A stretch of DNA of 64,000 nucleotides from positions 5,257,556 to 5,321,555 of the forward strand of contig RPFO01000080.1 in assembly GCA_009746045.1 (NCBI GenBank), written 5' to 3'. The position numbers and the translations under genes were made by a program. This stretch comes from Mesostigma viride (taxonomy: Eukaryota > Streptophyta > Mesostigmatophyceae > Mesostigmatales > Mesostigmataceae). Below are positions 1 to 11,480 of the stretch, piece after piece; position 1 is the stretch's first letter, and every line of letters begins with the position of its first letter. The notes beneath the pieces were generated by a model. That model did no database searches. It was not told the DNA's origin and saw nothing but the letters and a program-made list of their open reading frames with translations.

Positions 1-634
1 TTCAAGATTATCACGTGCTGTGGCAAGCACTTGCGGTATGAATTATACTGCCAATCTTTAGATTGATATTTCACAAGCGATGCCAAGGCCATGTCTGGGA
101 AATCGTATGTGAGGGAGCTGCCTTTTCCTTAGTAAACAAAGTCCTATATCCTCCTTAAAAAAGGAAAAATCTCTTTACTAGAGCAGTAGCACAGGACTTA
201 AGGACGAAAGAGACAGGACAAGTATGCAAAGAACGGAAACATTAGTGCTGACATGCAAGGATAAAAAACCTATGACGGAAATGTTAGGATTGAACACTGT
301 AGCATAGAGACATTGAACGGAGAGAGTGGGACAGAACCAGTAAGAATGAGACATTAGATTTGAAGCATTCCGGAAACGCGCACAAGCACTTACAATGCAT
401 CAATGGGATAGCTGATAGCTAATTGACTGCCCCAAACATTTTCAACTCTACACAAATTTTCCATTGGTTGATCTGCGTGCATTTTCAAAACTACCAGGAT
501 CTTCCTTTGCATGTCCGTCGTCCTGTAAACATTTTCAATGCTCAAATGATTTCCGTTGAAGATCTGTTGGTAGCATTTATTACGTGCACAAAATGCCTGT
601 ACACGTAATCCAGTGGTTTTGCTAACGGGCTGCG

Positions 635-760
635 CGCGGCCACATGTGGCCGCGGGCCGCCGGACTTTGGACGCTGCGGTCACACGTGGCCGCGGCATTT
701 TTGCGACCGTGATCACATGTGGCCGCGGGATTTTTGTGGCCGCGGCCACACTACTGTGCT
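635..760. repeat. Palindromic GGCCACATGTGGCC repeat cluster
   Basis: Positions 635-654 form a perfect 20-bp palindrome, CGCGGCCACATGTGGCCGCG. Diverged copies of the CACRTGTGGCCGCGG part follow at about 692-706 and 714-728, and a GTGGCCGCGGCCAC palindrome at about 737-750. The spacing is roughly 22-30 bp. Function is unknown; it may be a degenerate minisatellite or a cluster of E-box-like sites. Confidence 0.6.
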
Positions 761-831
761 AGTGGTCAGTAGTTAGTCGGCCAAGTGTCAATGGTAATTC
801 GTCTATCGTCTGAGTTCTGATACTCTGGTCA

Positions 832-851
832 CAATAACAACAACGACAACA

Positions 852-883
<32 letters not shown>

Positions 884-899
884 AACAACAACAACAACA
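832..899. repeat. (AAC/ACG)n microsatellite
   Basis: A trinucleotide array begins as AAC/ACG, becomes pure ACG in the middle and returns to AAC at the end. This is seen directly. Confidence 0.9.
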
Positions 900-1305
900 G
901 CTCTGGTGCACTGGCCCGAGATGTGTGTCAAGGCCAGTAGTTGTCAGTCAGTCAGAGAGTTATACAAGTTGGTATTGTCCAGTCATCCGGTACAGGTCAG
1001 TTAGACTGATTTCAGCAATCTGAACTGTTCAATCGAAACGTTTACTAGAAGCCAACTTTCAATTACCTGACAGTACCTAAACTATTCCCTGGCGGCTGGG
1101 CAGCAGTACAGCGTGAAGTCCAATGCATTATGATTTATGCGTACGTGAAATGCATGAACGTTGGTCGTTGGTCGTTAAGCTCGCGTCAGGCGATTTTCTA
1201 GTCAAGGTGCATCGCAGCGTCGATTACTGTCAAGCACTGTACAAATTTCGGAGATCAACATGATATGATGCGATAGGTGGCATGCTGCTGGGTGGTTTAT
1301 GGCAA

Positions 1306-1343
1306 CTGGCAGGATTGGCAGGATTGGCAGGATTGGCAGGATG
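1306..1343. repeat. 10-bp tandem repeat, 4 copies
   Basis: The unit TGGCAGGATT is repeated about four times in tandem. Confidence 0.85.
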
Positions 1344-2514
1344 TTGAACTTTTCAAGGGTATAACTTGGAAGCGCTGCTCAGATGACTGGAATTTTGCCT
1401 GCCTGAGAGTTTTGATAGCAATTTGATCTACTTCGTCACGGAATGGCCAGCGACAAAAGGGAAAAATCTTGTCGGCACCAGGCACTGTCGTCCAGAGGTA
1501 GAGGACTGCTATCTTTTTTCAGGCGCGTTCCACTGGCAGCAAACGCAGCTGTCAACAACCTTGCTCCTAGCACCATGCCTGATTCAGGCTTGAATTCGGC
1601 GTTGCTGTCAAGCCAAGGCGACTTACAGCTGCAGGCCGGTTTGGAAAGTGTCAACAAAATCGCCGACCTGATTCAAACAAACTAGCCGGAGGGCAAAGCC
1701 ATGGGTCGAGTGATCCCCAATCTTCGCCTCTCTCCGCTGATGCCGGATCACATGGACACCTTTCCCTGGCGGACTCGCCATCGCGGTCTGATACTGCGTG
1801 TGATTCAGCTTGTGACGGGTGACCACATGTCTCTCAGCTGCTTTAATGCGTTCATTCTATCCGGTAACGTTTTGATAGCGTGCACGGTTGGCACCTGCTT
1901 TTAAAAACATGCATAGAGCTAGACTCACAAAAGGTAGACGTGTTATGGTGCCACTTTGTGCCTTGTGGCCTTGCCACTTGCCAAGGTCTGCAACTTGAAT
2001 GGTTACTGGTTGCCCTGCACGCACATGACCTCTAAGTATGAAGGCATTATTTATTACTATACCTAACTGGCTTTTGTATCATCAAACTCGTGGCTCGGTA
2101 TTAATAGCACAGAGCAGAGTGATGTCAATATCACTTCTAAAGAGAACTAGGGTGACTTGCACTAGGGTGGTAATCCGTTGTTGCCATACTGGCGTGCTTG
2201 TGACCTTGTATCATTGTGATTTAAGTGCTAAGGGCGTGCGACCGCGGGCTTTTGACAGCCGAGGCCACCGCGGCCGCAGGATTTTGACGGCTGAGGACAG
2301 TGCGACCACGGCGTTAGAACACTTCGCAACAACACTGACGAAATCAATGCTACAAGAAGATTTTAGGGTGACATGTAATGAGCGTGACAATTGGCTGTGA
2401 TGAGGGCGAAGGCAGGAGACTTCTGGCATGCAAGGGCAAATGCCTGTCCTACTGCAGAAAGGACAGCAATTGCTAACCCAAAGGTAGCCGTCAAAGAGGC
2501 AGCAGTGAACCCTG

Positions 2515-3150
2515 TCACTCCTGCCCCTTCCAGTCCATCCCAACGTGCATTCCCAGCCGGATAGCTTCCTCAACATAAAAATTCCAGTTAGCACGTACAT
2601 GAGAGCCGTTCCACGATGACGTGTCCGCAGCCAGCGATATGCCCTCGTGAAGGTGAGCGGACAGGTGAAGGACCCTCCGGACAGCTGGAGAGCGTTTCAG
2701 CTGTGTCCAGGGGTCAATCGGTGGCGCAGATACCTCCTGTGGTTGTGGTTGTGGTTGTGGCTGCGGCTGCGGCTGCGCTGTCGGCGCCATAGTCCACCAA
2801 TGCAAACCGGGTGCTGACGCGGCAGGCAAAGAAACTGTTGCTTCCATGGCAGGTAGCGCCGTGATTTCGTGTATGGGAGTAACAATAGGCTTATCCAATT
2901 TAGGAGGATGGTAGCCATCGATATGGGACATCGCGTCCCTGAAAGCTCGCAGGCGATCTACGTGTTTCCGCGTGCTACGTGTGGTGAATGCTTTGGAATC
3001 GATCAGCAGAAACAGGAGAGTCAAAACAAGAACGAAAAGGAATCCCGCACAGGGAAGCTTGCACGACATCTCCCTCCGCTTCTTCTTCGCGAACACCCTA
3101 CGATTGTAAGCAGACAAGCCCTCCATCATCAAGTCTCCTTTACTATGCAT
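2515..3150 (-). CDS. Hypothetical single-pass membrane protein
   Basis: This is an open frame of 211 codons whose family I do not recognise. Seen: a basic N-terminal stretch (FAKKKRREMSCK, about residues 20-31), then one strongly hydrophobic segment (FLFVLVLTLLFLLI, about 37-50). This is the charge pattern of a type II signal anchor, as in Golgi-resident enzymes. A lumenal-side stem follows with a Q-P repeat near residues 131-142, then a short segment containing WNFYVEEAIRLGMHVGMDW just before the stop. The first Met is used; a second at residue 8 is possible. The composition is more protein-like than in the surrounding shadow frames. The gene may continue through introns and the C-terminus may be incomplete. 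Function is not assigned. Confidence 0.45.
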   Translation of the reverse strand: MHSKGDLMMEGLSAYNRRVFAKKKRREMSCKLPCAGFLFVLVLTLLFLLIDSKAFTTRSTRKHVDRLRAFRDAMSHIDGYHPPKLDKPIVTPIHEITALPAMEATVSLPAASAPGLHWWTMAPTAQPQPQPQPQPQPQEVSAPPIDPWTQLKRSPAVRRVLHLSAHLHEGISLAADTSSWNGSHVRANWNFYVEEAIRLGMHVGMDWKGQE

Positions 3151-3763
3151 GGCTGCTTATTGAAAAAGGCCAAAATGCCCTTTTTCGGTTCACGATCAAT
3201 TACACTACCATCACGTACACCCTCTGCCGTCACTTGGGCTCACACCAGAGTTCACACCGCGGTCATGGATGCCATTCCCGCTTAAGTCCACCCTCGCCGG
3301 GGTGGCGGCGAGAGGCGGACATGACATCGGTCACACAACAGGAGGCCTCCTTCCTACACGACAGGCATGCATCGCCATTCTTACCCAGCACAATCATATA
3401 GATTAGCCTGAGTGTGCTGCGTGTCCCTTTCGCGGGCTGGGGCCATCAAAATGTTAATTACCTCGGGCAGGCCTCGGGGGCTTTTTCTTAGCACTGCAGT
3501 AGACGTACAACAGTTTGTACAGGTGTAGCTTGTGTCACTATGATCCGGTGCTGCCAAGTGCCAACTCAGTCAAGCGCGCCGTCAGCCGTATGGCGGCCAT
3601 CTGGCAGGCAACGAGTTGAGTTGAGTTTATTCCCGCGCCGGTGAACCGACAGGGTTAGTGGATCCAACGGCTGGTCCTGTGGGGTGGCAAACAAGGTGAG
3701 AGCGGTGAGATACTTGACCCCTATACATAGACTAGGCCTAGCTACCGGTAGCAAATACTTGCT

Positions 3764-5638
<1,875 letters not shown>

Positions 5639-5919
5639 CAATTTTTGTTCCACCACAGGCCACCGGTTTTATGAAATGCCTTAACCCTTCCCGAGAAGCT
5701 ACAGGCTTCGACAGAAGCGGCCGTGACGACGATATCAACGAAAACAATCTAAAGCTGCCAGGCATTTGACAACACCACGGTAAGCAACGGCGAGCTAGCT
5801 GGCGGAAACTGCCCAAAAAGAACGCGAAAACTTCGAACGATGAGCTCATATAAGGAAGAACTGATAGCACAGATTCACAACAAATCTATTATACCTTGCC
5901 CTCGCAGTTCCCTCGCCCA

Positions 5920-5985
5920 TTAATGAATTAATTAATTTGATTAAACATAACTCCGTTGGGAGTACATGTAGCACATATCCCGGAG
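5920..5985 (-). mobile_element. Retroelement 3'-end remnant (family III)
   Basis: On the minus strand this reads TGCTACATGTACTCCCAACG, then GAGTTATG, then a TTAATTAATTAA-rich tail. The same order (CCCAACGGAGTCATG followed by an ATTTAATTTAA tail) terminates the LINE remnant at 60258-61140. Only about 60 bp are shared, so this is a solo 3' end or a very short 5'-truncated insertion. Confidence 0.5.
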
Positions 5986-6094
5986 AAGGGGCATATATGG
6001 CTTTTAATACATTCTGGGCTACTTCCTGCAAGAGTGGATGTAAGCAACACTTGCTCTAGGTGCCTCACTTGCTCCGGTGGATTTTTTCCGGTTT

Positions 6095-6291
6095 ACGGTG
6101 TGACGAGCTATGGATGCCGAGAATGCTCATAACTTTTACATCCGGGCATGAAATTTGGTCGGGTAAATTGCAGTAGATGCGTCTTTCAAGGACGAACACG
6201 ATGATATAATTTTCAGCAGCCATCGCCCAAGATTTAGCGCAATATCATAAAACGCAGCACAGGCAGGGTTCGTAATTTTCCGGAACCGGCT
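6095..6291 (+). promoter_or_regulatory. LINE-A 5' untranslated region with hairpin
   Basis: This leader precedes ORF1 of LINE-A. It contains GCTCATAACTTTTAC, then GCGTCTTTCAAGGACG, then TGATATAATTTTC. The same words in the same order precede ORF1 of element C on the minus strand (about 24460-24550), and the hairpin alone, GCGCCTTTCTAAGACGC, precedes ORF1 of element B (about 16890). The GCGTCTT/AAGACGC arms can pair. A shared leader suggests an internal promoter or an RNA-binding signal; that role is inferred. Confidence 0.6.
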
Positions 6292-7643
6292 ATGGCAGAA
6301 ACTCCGTCAACCGCCTCCCCTTCTCTCTCCGAGAGGGAGGCTTCAGCGCCCAACACGATTACGCAACTAATTGCAGATGCGGAAACCATTGCGACGCAGC
6401 CCCAGGCAAACGCGGCCGCCATTACCGCCTCCTCCAAGCGGGTTTGCTTCTCCCCAGCCGACGAGATGGAGAGCCAGATCCCCCCGCCATCGTCTTCCAA
6501 AGACACCCCCATTGACGACGCCATCGACGACGACGACGACGACGACGCTAACGACGCTGAGTTCGACCCAGCATCCTTCATGCCTGGCCAGGTTGTCGAC
6601 GAGCTCCGGTTCTTTTCGCTTACCGCCGAGCAGGCGCAGGCTATCCTGCACCACCTGAAGGCCAACGGCAAGGAGATATATTTTCCTTACAGGTCTGACG
6701 GGACCATTCCAGAGGACGACATCGACGAATTGGACGAGCCACAGCTTCGACTTTCTGTTTTCTTGAGCCATGCGCAGGCCCCTTGCCTCCGGGCACTCTT
6801 TGCCGCTTTCACGGACGCCGACCGCGGCACCGCCAACACCCCCGATGCTTCCCCGGAAGCAGCAGACCTGCACAAGCTCAATAAGAAAGTCGCAGACATG
6901 GCTGCCCAACTCTGCACCTTGTCCACCGCTATCCGTCAAGACACTGCCGAGATCCGCTCCTGCATTGCCGAGGTCAAGACCGCCCTGACCAGCCCGCCCC
7001 AACCAGCCGCCCCCGCACCGGCCAGGCGGCCACCAGCTACGCTAACATGGTCAAACAGACGGACATTGCCAACCTCATGGAGGATGCCGCACGCAGGGGG
7101 GCTGCAGCCCACAAGACTGCTATCGAGGAGGACCTGCGCTCACGCAGTATAGTGGTCCGGTATTTCCAGGTCGCACAGCAGCCTGAAACGGACCTGATGC
7201 TAGCGCAACGCCTGTACCACAGCCTCATCGTGGGCAGGCTGCAACTGGGCAACGAACGCATCCGCATTGAGTCGGCAGCCTGGATGGCGGGCCAGCCTGG
7301 CCCCATCCGGGTGACCTTTGCGAATGTGGCCAGCAAGGTGAAGGTACTCCAGGCCCGCAAGCTCCTAGGCGGGAAGAACGCGCCGAGCCTTGACGACCTC
7401 CTCTCACCGGCCCAGCTAGTCATCAAGAATGGTCTGCTGGGCAGCGACGTGGCGATCAAGGCCAGGCAGGATCGCCAGAAGGTCTACGTCCGCCTCGTCC
7501 ACGACACCCCCGTGCTATTCATCAACGGCCAGCGCACGGAGGCGCAGGCTCCGAACAAGCGGCACAAGTCGGGCCGTACCAGGCCCGCCCCAGCTGCGTC
7601 ATCATCGTCTACGCACGTCCCGGGTATGGATGGCGCCCGGTAA
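6292..7643 (+). pseudogene. LINE-A ORF1 protein (one frameshift)
   Basis: ORF1 of a LINE: a presumed RNA-binding chaperone that packages the element RNA. The first frame (6292-7152) gives an acidic N-terminus, an Asp run near residues 74-86 and an alpha-helical, coiled-coil-like stretch (LHKLNKKVADMAAQLCTLST). A one-base frameshift near 7010-7030 moves the reading to the frame ending at 7643. That part contains RSIVVRYFQVAQQPETDLML, then PGPIRVTFANVASKVKVLQA, then KVYVRLVHDTPVLFINGQR. This order (RRM-like fold, basic loop, C-terminal domain) resembles L1 ORF1p. The ATG at 6292 directly follows the shared leader. It ends about 390 bp before the EN domain. Confidence 0.75.
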
Positions 7644-8030
7644 GGGCACACCCTCGCGGCCTCGCGGTACAATAGGCTTTGGGCACAGCCTTTATAAACA
7701 AGCCCCTTTCCATCCTCATGTCGCACCGTGCGAGCATGATCAGGATGCAAGGTCGCCAGGCACGCCACGGTCAACCTTCCCGCCAATTTACCAGCCTTAC
7801 ACGCCTCCTAGCCCGCCTTGAGCGGGATGAGGCCCAGTCGACACGCCGGCGACCCCAGCCAGGACGGAGACGACGCATATCCGTCCTGAAAGAAAGCCTC
7901 CATGCGTTGACAAGCATTAACCCCACTCGCCACCCTCCCCCTCCCCCCCCCCACCCCCACCCCCACCTCCAGCACTACCCTTCTCCACCCCCACCCCCAC
8001 CCCCACCCCCCGCTAATAGGGCAACGGCCC
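7644..8030. other. Inter-ORF spacer of LINE-A with C-rich tract
   Basis: Between ORF1 and the endonuclease lies a spacer with a polypyrimidine run of CCCCCAC-type repeats at about 7926-8010. There is no independent gene. The tract just before the EN frame may be a slippage product. Confidence 0.6.
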
Positions 8031-9399
8031 ATTCTTGGTATTGCAAGTTTTAACGTGCGCACCCTCCCTGCAGATCCTTCTACGAGCGGCGGCACCCCAG
8101 CACGCCAACGCGTCGACGAGCTGATCGCCCTGTGCGCCGACAACAAGATCGCTGTTCTTGGAGTCCAGGAGCACCGACGCACCGTTGACCCTCAGCACGC
8201 GGTCAACGGTCTGCTGGTCGACGACCTGCGTGCAGGCTGGCGGTTCCACTATGGTGGCGGCGACGCGCCGGGCCAAGGTGGTGTGGGCCTCCTGTGCTCG
8301 CCGGCAGCATCAGAGCAGCTCCAGTCCATCGTGCTGCGGTCCCCGCGTGTGCTAGTGGCCACTTTTTCAGCCACTGAGGGCCATTCACACCACACGCTAA
8401 CCGTTATCGTGGGATATGCACCACATGCGGGTCGAGCTCAGGCGGAACGTCAGGCCTTCTTCGACGCCCTCAAGGAGGAGGAGGCCAACATCCCAGCTCG
8501 GCACTTCCTGGTTATGCTGCTCGACGCCAACGCCACGCTGCCAGTTGGCACTGGGGGCGCTCAGTATTCCCCACCCAACACGACAGCCAACGGTAACACG
8601 CCTTTATTTGCGAATCTGCTGGCAGAATCTGGACAGCGCTGGTTGCATGCAATGCTTCTTTCGCACGCCCCGCTGAGCAGCTGGCCACCTTTTTTGGGCC
8701 GTCGGATCGGGTGGTGTGCCTTGATTATGTCTGCGTACGTCGGGCTCAGCGCCCCTCAGTTGTCGATGCTCGCGTCCTGCAAGATTCTGTCAGCACAGTG
8801 GAATCATCGCATCTCCCTCGCCTGGCACGCTTTACGTCAGTACCGGGCCCTGTGGCGCAAGCCCCTGGGCAAGATCGAGAAACAGGACCTGTTCAAGGTC
8901 CTTGTCCGGCCTTCCTGTTCTCACGTATGGCGCCGAGACGTGGACCCTCACCGCCGACCTGGCCCGCAAGCTGGACGGCGCGGTCACTAGCATGCTGCGT
9001 TCCATTTTCAGAGTAGGATATGCTGCTCATGTCCGCAATGAGGACCTGTACCAGGGCATGCCCTATATCACCAGCACCATTAAGCAACGCCGCCTGCAGC
9101 TTGTAGGGCACCTAGCTCGCACCAACCAGGTAGACACCTCACGTGGCCCCCCCGCAGGACTGCGAACAGCCCAGCCTGGCCGGCACCTCCTGACGTGGGC
9201 TGGGCCTAGTGATGTTAGACGCCGCAAGGCCCGCACCTTCAAGGAACAGCTAGTAGAGGATATGGGGGGCCTCGGCCTCTCCGTGATTTGGAAGAAGATG
9301 ATGGACAAGGGCAAGTGGGCCCAGGTCATAGAGGACAGTGAGCCCCCCCCTGTGGGGAAGCGCCCGCGTGTGCAATCCCGCGGGAGGCACGCCAGATAG
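8031..9399 (+). pseudogene. LINE-A ORF2: endonuclease joined to RT C-terminus
   Basis: The frame entering at 8031 begins ILGIASFNVRTL, the first motif of APE-type endonucleases of LINEs. Further motifs follow: IAVLGVQEHRR (catalytic Glu region), GGVGLL, VIVGYAPHAG and LVMLLDANATL (the GDFN-like metal site). A frameshift near 8690-8710 continues with DRVVCLDYVCVRRAQ. At about 8795, where the final SDH motif is expected, the sequence switches to NHRISLAWHALRQYRALW, which elsewhere belongs to the region downstream of the RT core. The final frame (8902-9399) has LTYGAETWTLT and RRLQLVGHLAR, the usual LINE C-terminus. No RT catalytic motif remains. Confidence 0.8.
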
Positions 9400-9596
9400 C
9401 TCCCCCTCGGGCAGCGTGCGGCTGCCTAGATAGATGTTGTAGTTAGAATGCTGTTAGGTAGATGTAGTATGTAGCCAATATAGATAGATTAGACCGGTAG
9501 GAATGTTGCACCCATCCATCCATCCATCGGGGTTAATGCTCCGTGACTCCCCAACGGGAGCACGAGTCTAATTAATTAATTAATTAATTAATTAAC
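9400..9596 (+). mobile_element. LINE-A 3' UTR, terminal hairpin and (TTAA)n tail
   Basis: After the ORF2 stop come about 110 bp of TAGATAG-rich sequence, (CATC)n, GGGGTTAATGC, and then the hairpin TCCGTGACTCCCCAACGGGA followed by GCACGAGTC. CTCCCGTT and its mate can pair across ACTCC. A run of TTAA units ends the element. The same end is found, inverted, at about 20868-20990 and, with a different upstream 3' UTR, on elements B and G. Confidence 0.8.
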
Positions 9597-9817
9597 TAGG
9601 TGCCTCAAGGGCACCGGCACCACCATGCTGTCTCGGGTTCAACCCAACTAAGGAGATCCCGGCACGGGGGAGGAAGCTCATCATGGCTGGACAAGATAAC
9701 GGCAGGCTCGAGCTACCATGGTCCGGATTCTCCTGATTTCTGGCCTGCGCTTGTTGTCTCCTTGATACAAGAGCTAGGGCATGGCGTCTCAGCAGAGAGC
9801 ATCTCTCTGCATAGGCA
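9597..9817 (+). mobile_element. SINE-like segment ending at GCATAGGCA-TTAA
   Basis: A segment of about 220 bp sits between the LINE-A tail and element B. It contains GGGTTCAACCC (about 9634-9645), close to a tRNA B-box, and ATTCTCCTGATTTCTGGCCT (about 9727-9746) with TTGTCTCCTTGATA. The last block recurs in diverged form near 63885-63925, so the segment is repetitive. No clear A-box is seen, so the tRNA-derived SINE reading is tentative. Confidence 0.4.
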
Positions 9818-10090
9818 TTAATTAATTAATTAATTAATTAATTAATTAAACTCGTGCTCCCGTTGGGGAGTCACGGAGCACCGAAGTGCTTTTAATCCCT
9901 GTGTGTGCACTACAGGAGAAAGGGCAGAGACCCCCAGTCTCCTTCATGCCAAAGGCATGCCACAGCTGCAATCGGGCGCGTTAGCTAAACGGACACGCTA
10001 ACGATCCGGCAAACTGTGGGTGCAATAAGACCCATGTAAGCGTAGCATAACAAGTATAGCGTGGGCAAGTAATCTGAACACCGGGTTGGC

Positions 10091-10179
10091 AAATACGGGT
10101 ACGGGGTATAATACGCGGACCTAAAATACGCGTATTATACGTGGGGGGTGTAAAATACGCGGCGGTAAAATACGCGACC
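10091..10179. repeat. hAT subterminal AAATACGCG motifs
   Basis: Several copies of TAAAATACGCG or close variants lie just inside the left terminus (about 10110-10179). Related CGTAC/TACGCG words lie just inside the right terminus (about 14059-14150). Subterminal repeats of this kind are known transposase-binding sites in hAT elements; binding here is inferred. Confidence 0.6.
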
Positions 10180-10439
10180 GTTTTTGTGGTCCAATTGTCA
10201 GTCACCCAATAAGCACGCTCCTTGATGATGGTCATGCAGTTATTGCAACTGAAATTTGGTGCATATGCTTATTTATTAACATCTTCCATTAATTTATGCC
10301 CTGCAATCCTATCTGATTATGATTTGTTAAATGCTGGGGGGAGCAGACTGCAACGGGAACTGTAAGGAATCAATTAATTAGTTAATTGTAAGGAAAGCCA
10401 TCCACTATATAATGCATGAGAGGACATAAGACACAACTA

Positions 10440-10641
10440 AGGACCATGCTCTCAAGGATCCCACAACAAGCTCCATACACATACACACATGTGCACACAC
10501 ATTCATCATTGACAAAACGCACAACAGCAGAGGATATAAGACACAAGGTCCAAGGACCTTGCTCTCAAGGATCCCACAACAAGCTCCATACACATACACA
10601 CATGTGCACACACATTCATCATTGACAAAATGCACAACAGC
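10440..10641. repeat. 113-bp tandem duplication inside the hAT
   Basis: Two nearly identical units, offset 113 bp, each run from GACC(A/T)TGCTCTCAAGGATCC to TGCACAACAGCA. The internal part contains CA-rich sequence with ACATGTG. It lies in the non-coding left part of the hAT. Confidence 0.9.
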
Positions 10642-10998
10642 ACCCCCGCTGCCATGGAGATTACTCCACGTTGGTCCATGCAATTATTCAAGCCAGCACG
10701 GCCATGCTTTCCTAACGGCAGCGCATGCAGCCCTTGTTCTCACTATACTATTGCTAGTAACTTGTGAGTTATAACTTCATGTCCCATCCATCACATGGGT
10801 CCATGCAACCATCGGCCATCACCCACTAGCTGCCATCACATACTACACCGGCTCAAGATGGTATAAGTATTAAGACAAAAGGCTCCTTCATAGATCATGC
10901 TAAGCATGACCCTTTAGTTCTTGTCTGGCGGCTGCAGCGGCAAGAACCGCGGCTTCTTTGCCCGGGCTGTGCAGGCAGCGCGAACCTTGCGCCGCAGG

Positions 10999-11480
10999 TG
11001 TACTGGAGGGGCGGGGACCTGATGATCAACCACAAGATGTGGACGCCCCCAGCGGGCTAGAATAGCAATAGCCCTAGCTTGTAACCATTGGCGTCACTGC
11101 CGCTAAGGCAGCCATGCCTAGAATGTTGCCTAGCTGTGCCAACACACCTAGTCACGTGCCGCCAACGCACGGTACACAACCAGCCATAGCCTTAGCCTAG
11201 TCCTAGTACAGCCATGCCACGCCCTGGCTATGTTCAGATTACCTGCCCACGCTCCTTGCTATGATATGCTCACATGGGTCTTATTGCACCCACAGTTTGC
11301 CGGATCGTTAGCCTGTCCTTTTAGCTAGCCGCGCCCGATTGCAGCTGTGGCATGCCTTTGGCATGAAGGAGACTGGGGGTCTCTGCCCTTTCTCCTGTAG
11401 TGCACACACAGGGATTAAAAGCACTTCGGTGCTCCGTGACTCCCCAACGGGAGCACGAGTTTAATTAATTAATTAATTAA
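10999..11480 (+). mobile_element. 5'-truncated ORF1-only retroelement inside the hAT
   Basis: TTGCGCCGCAGG flanks the insert at 10987-10998 and 11481-11492 (12 bp). The insert starts within the last codons of ORF1 (TGTACTGGAGGGGCGGGGAC, encoding YWRGGDLMINHKMWTPPAG), continues through the same 3' UTR as elements B and G, and ends with the hairpin and TTAA units. It was placed at the 3' end of the hAT transposase gene, where its tail now supplies the stop codon. Confidence 0.9.

Larger units (their letters stand above)
1..2514. other. Gene-free flank with short repeats
   Basis: I see no convincing gene here. The open frames present are short, overlap on both strands and resemble no family I know. 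The stretch holds a palindromic GC-rich repeat (635-760), an ACG/AAC microsatellite (832-899), a 10-bp tandem repeat (1306-1343), and a weaker GC-rich stretch near 2240-2330 rich in GACCGCGG-like words. Confidence 0.5.
6095..9596 (+). mobile_element. LINE-A: L1-like retrotransposon, internally deleted
   Basis: A non-LTR retrotransposon in the order 5' leader, ORF1, an apurinic-type endonuclease (EN) domain, the C-terminal part of the reverse-transcriptase ORF, a 3' untranslated region with (CATC)3-4, a terminal hairpin and a (TTAA)n tail. The reverse-transcriptase catalytic core, including the expected YxDD box, is absent because EN is joined directly to the C-terminal region near 8795. ORF1 has one frameshift and ORF2 at least two, so the copy is dead. 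ORF1 plus EN plus RT is the plan of L1-type LINEs known from green algae. Confidence 0.85.

Noticed and set aside
7679-8053. Separate small gene between LINE-A ORF1 and ORF2
   Set aside because: The frame consists of the C-rich tract and a spacer without protein-like composition.
9630-9650. tRNA gene suggested by GGGTTCAACCC
   Set aside because: No cloverleaf can be drawn around it; kept only as a possible SINE B-box.
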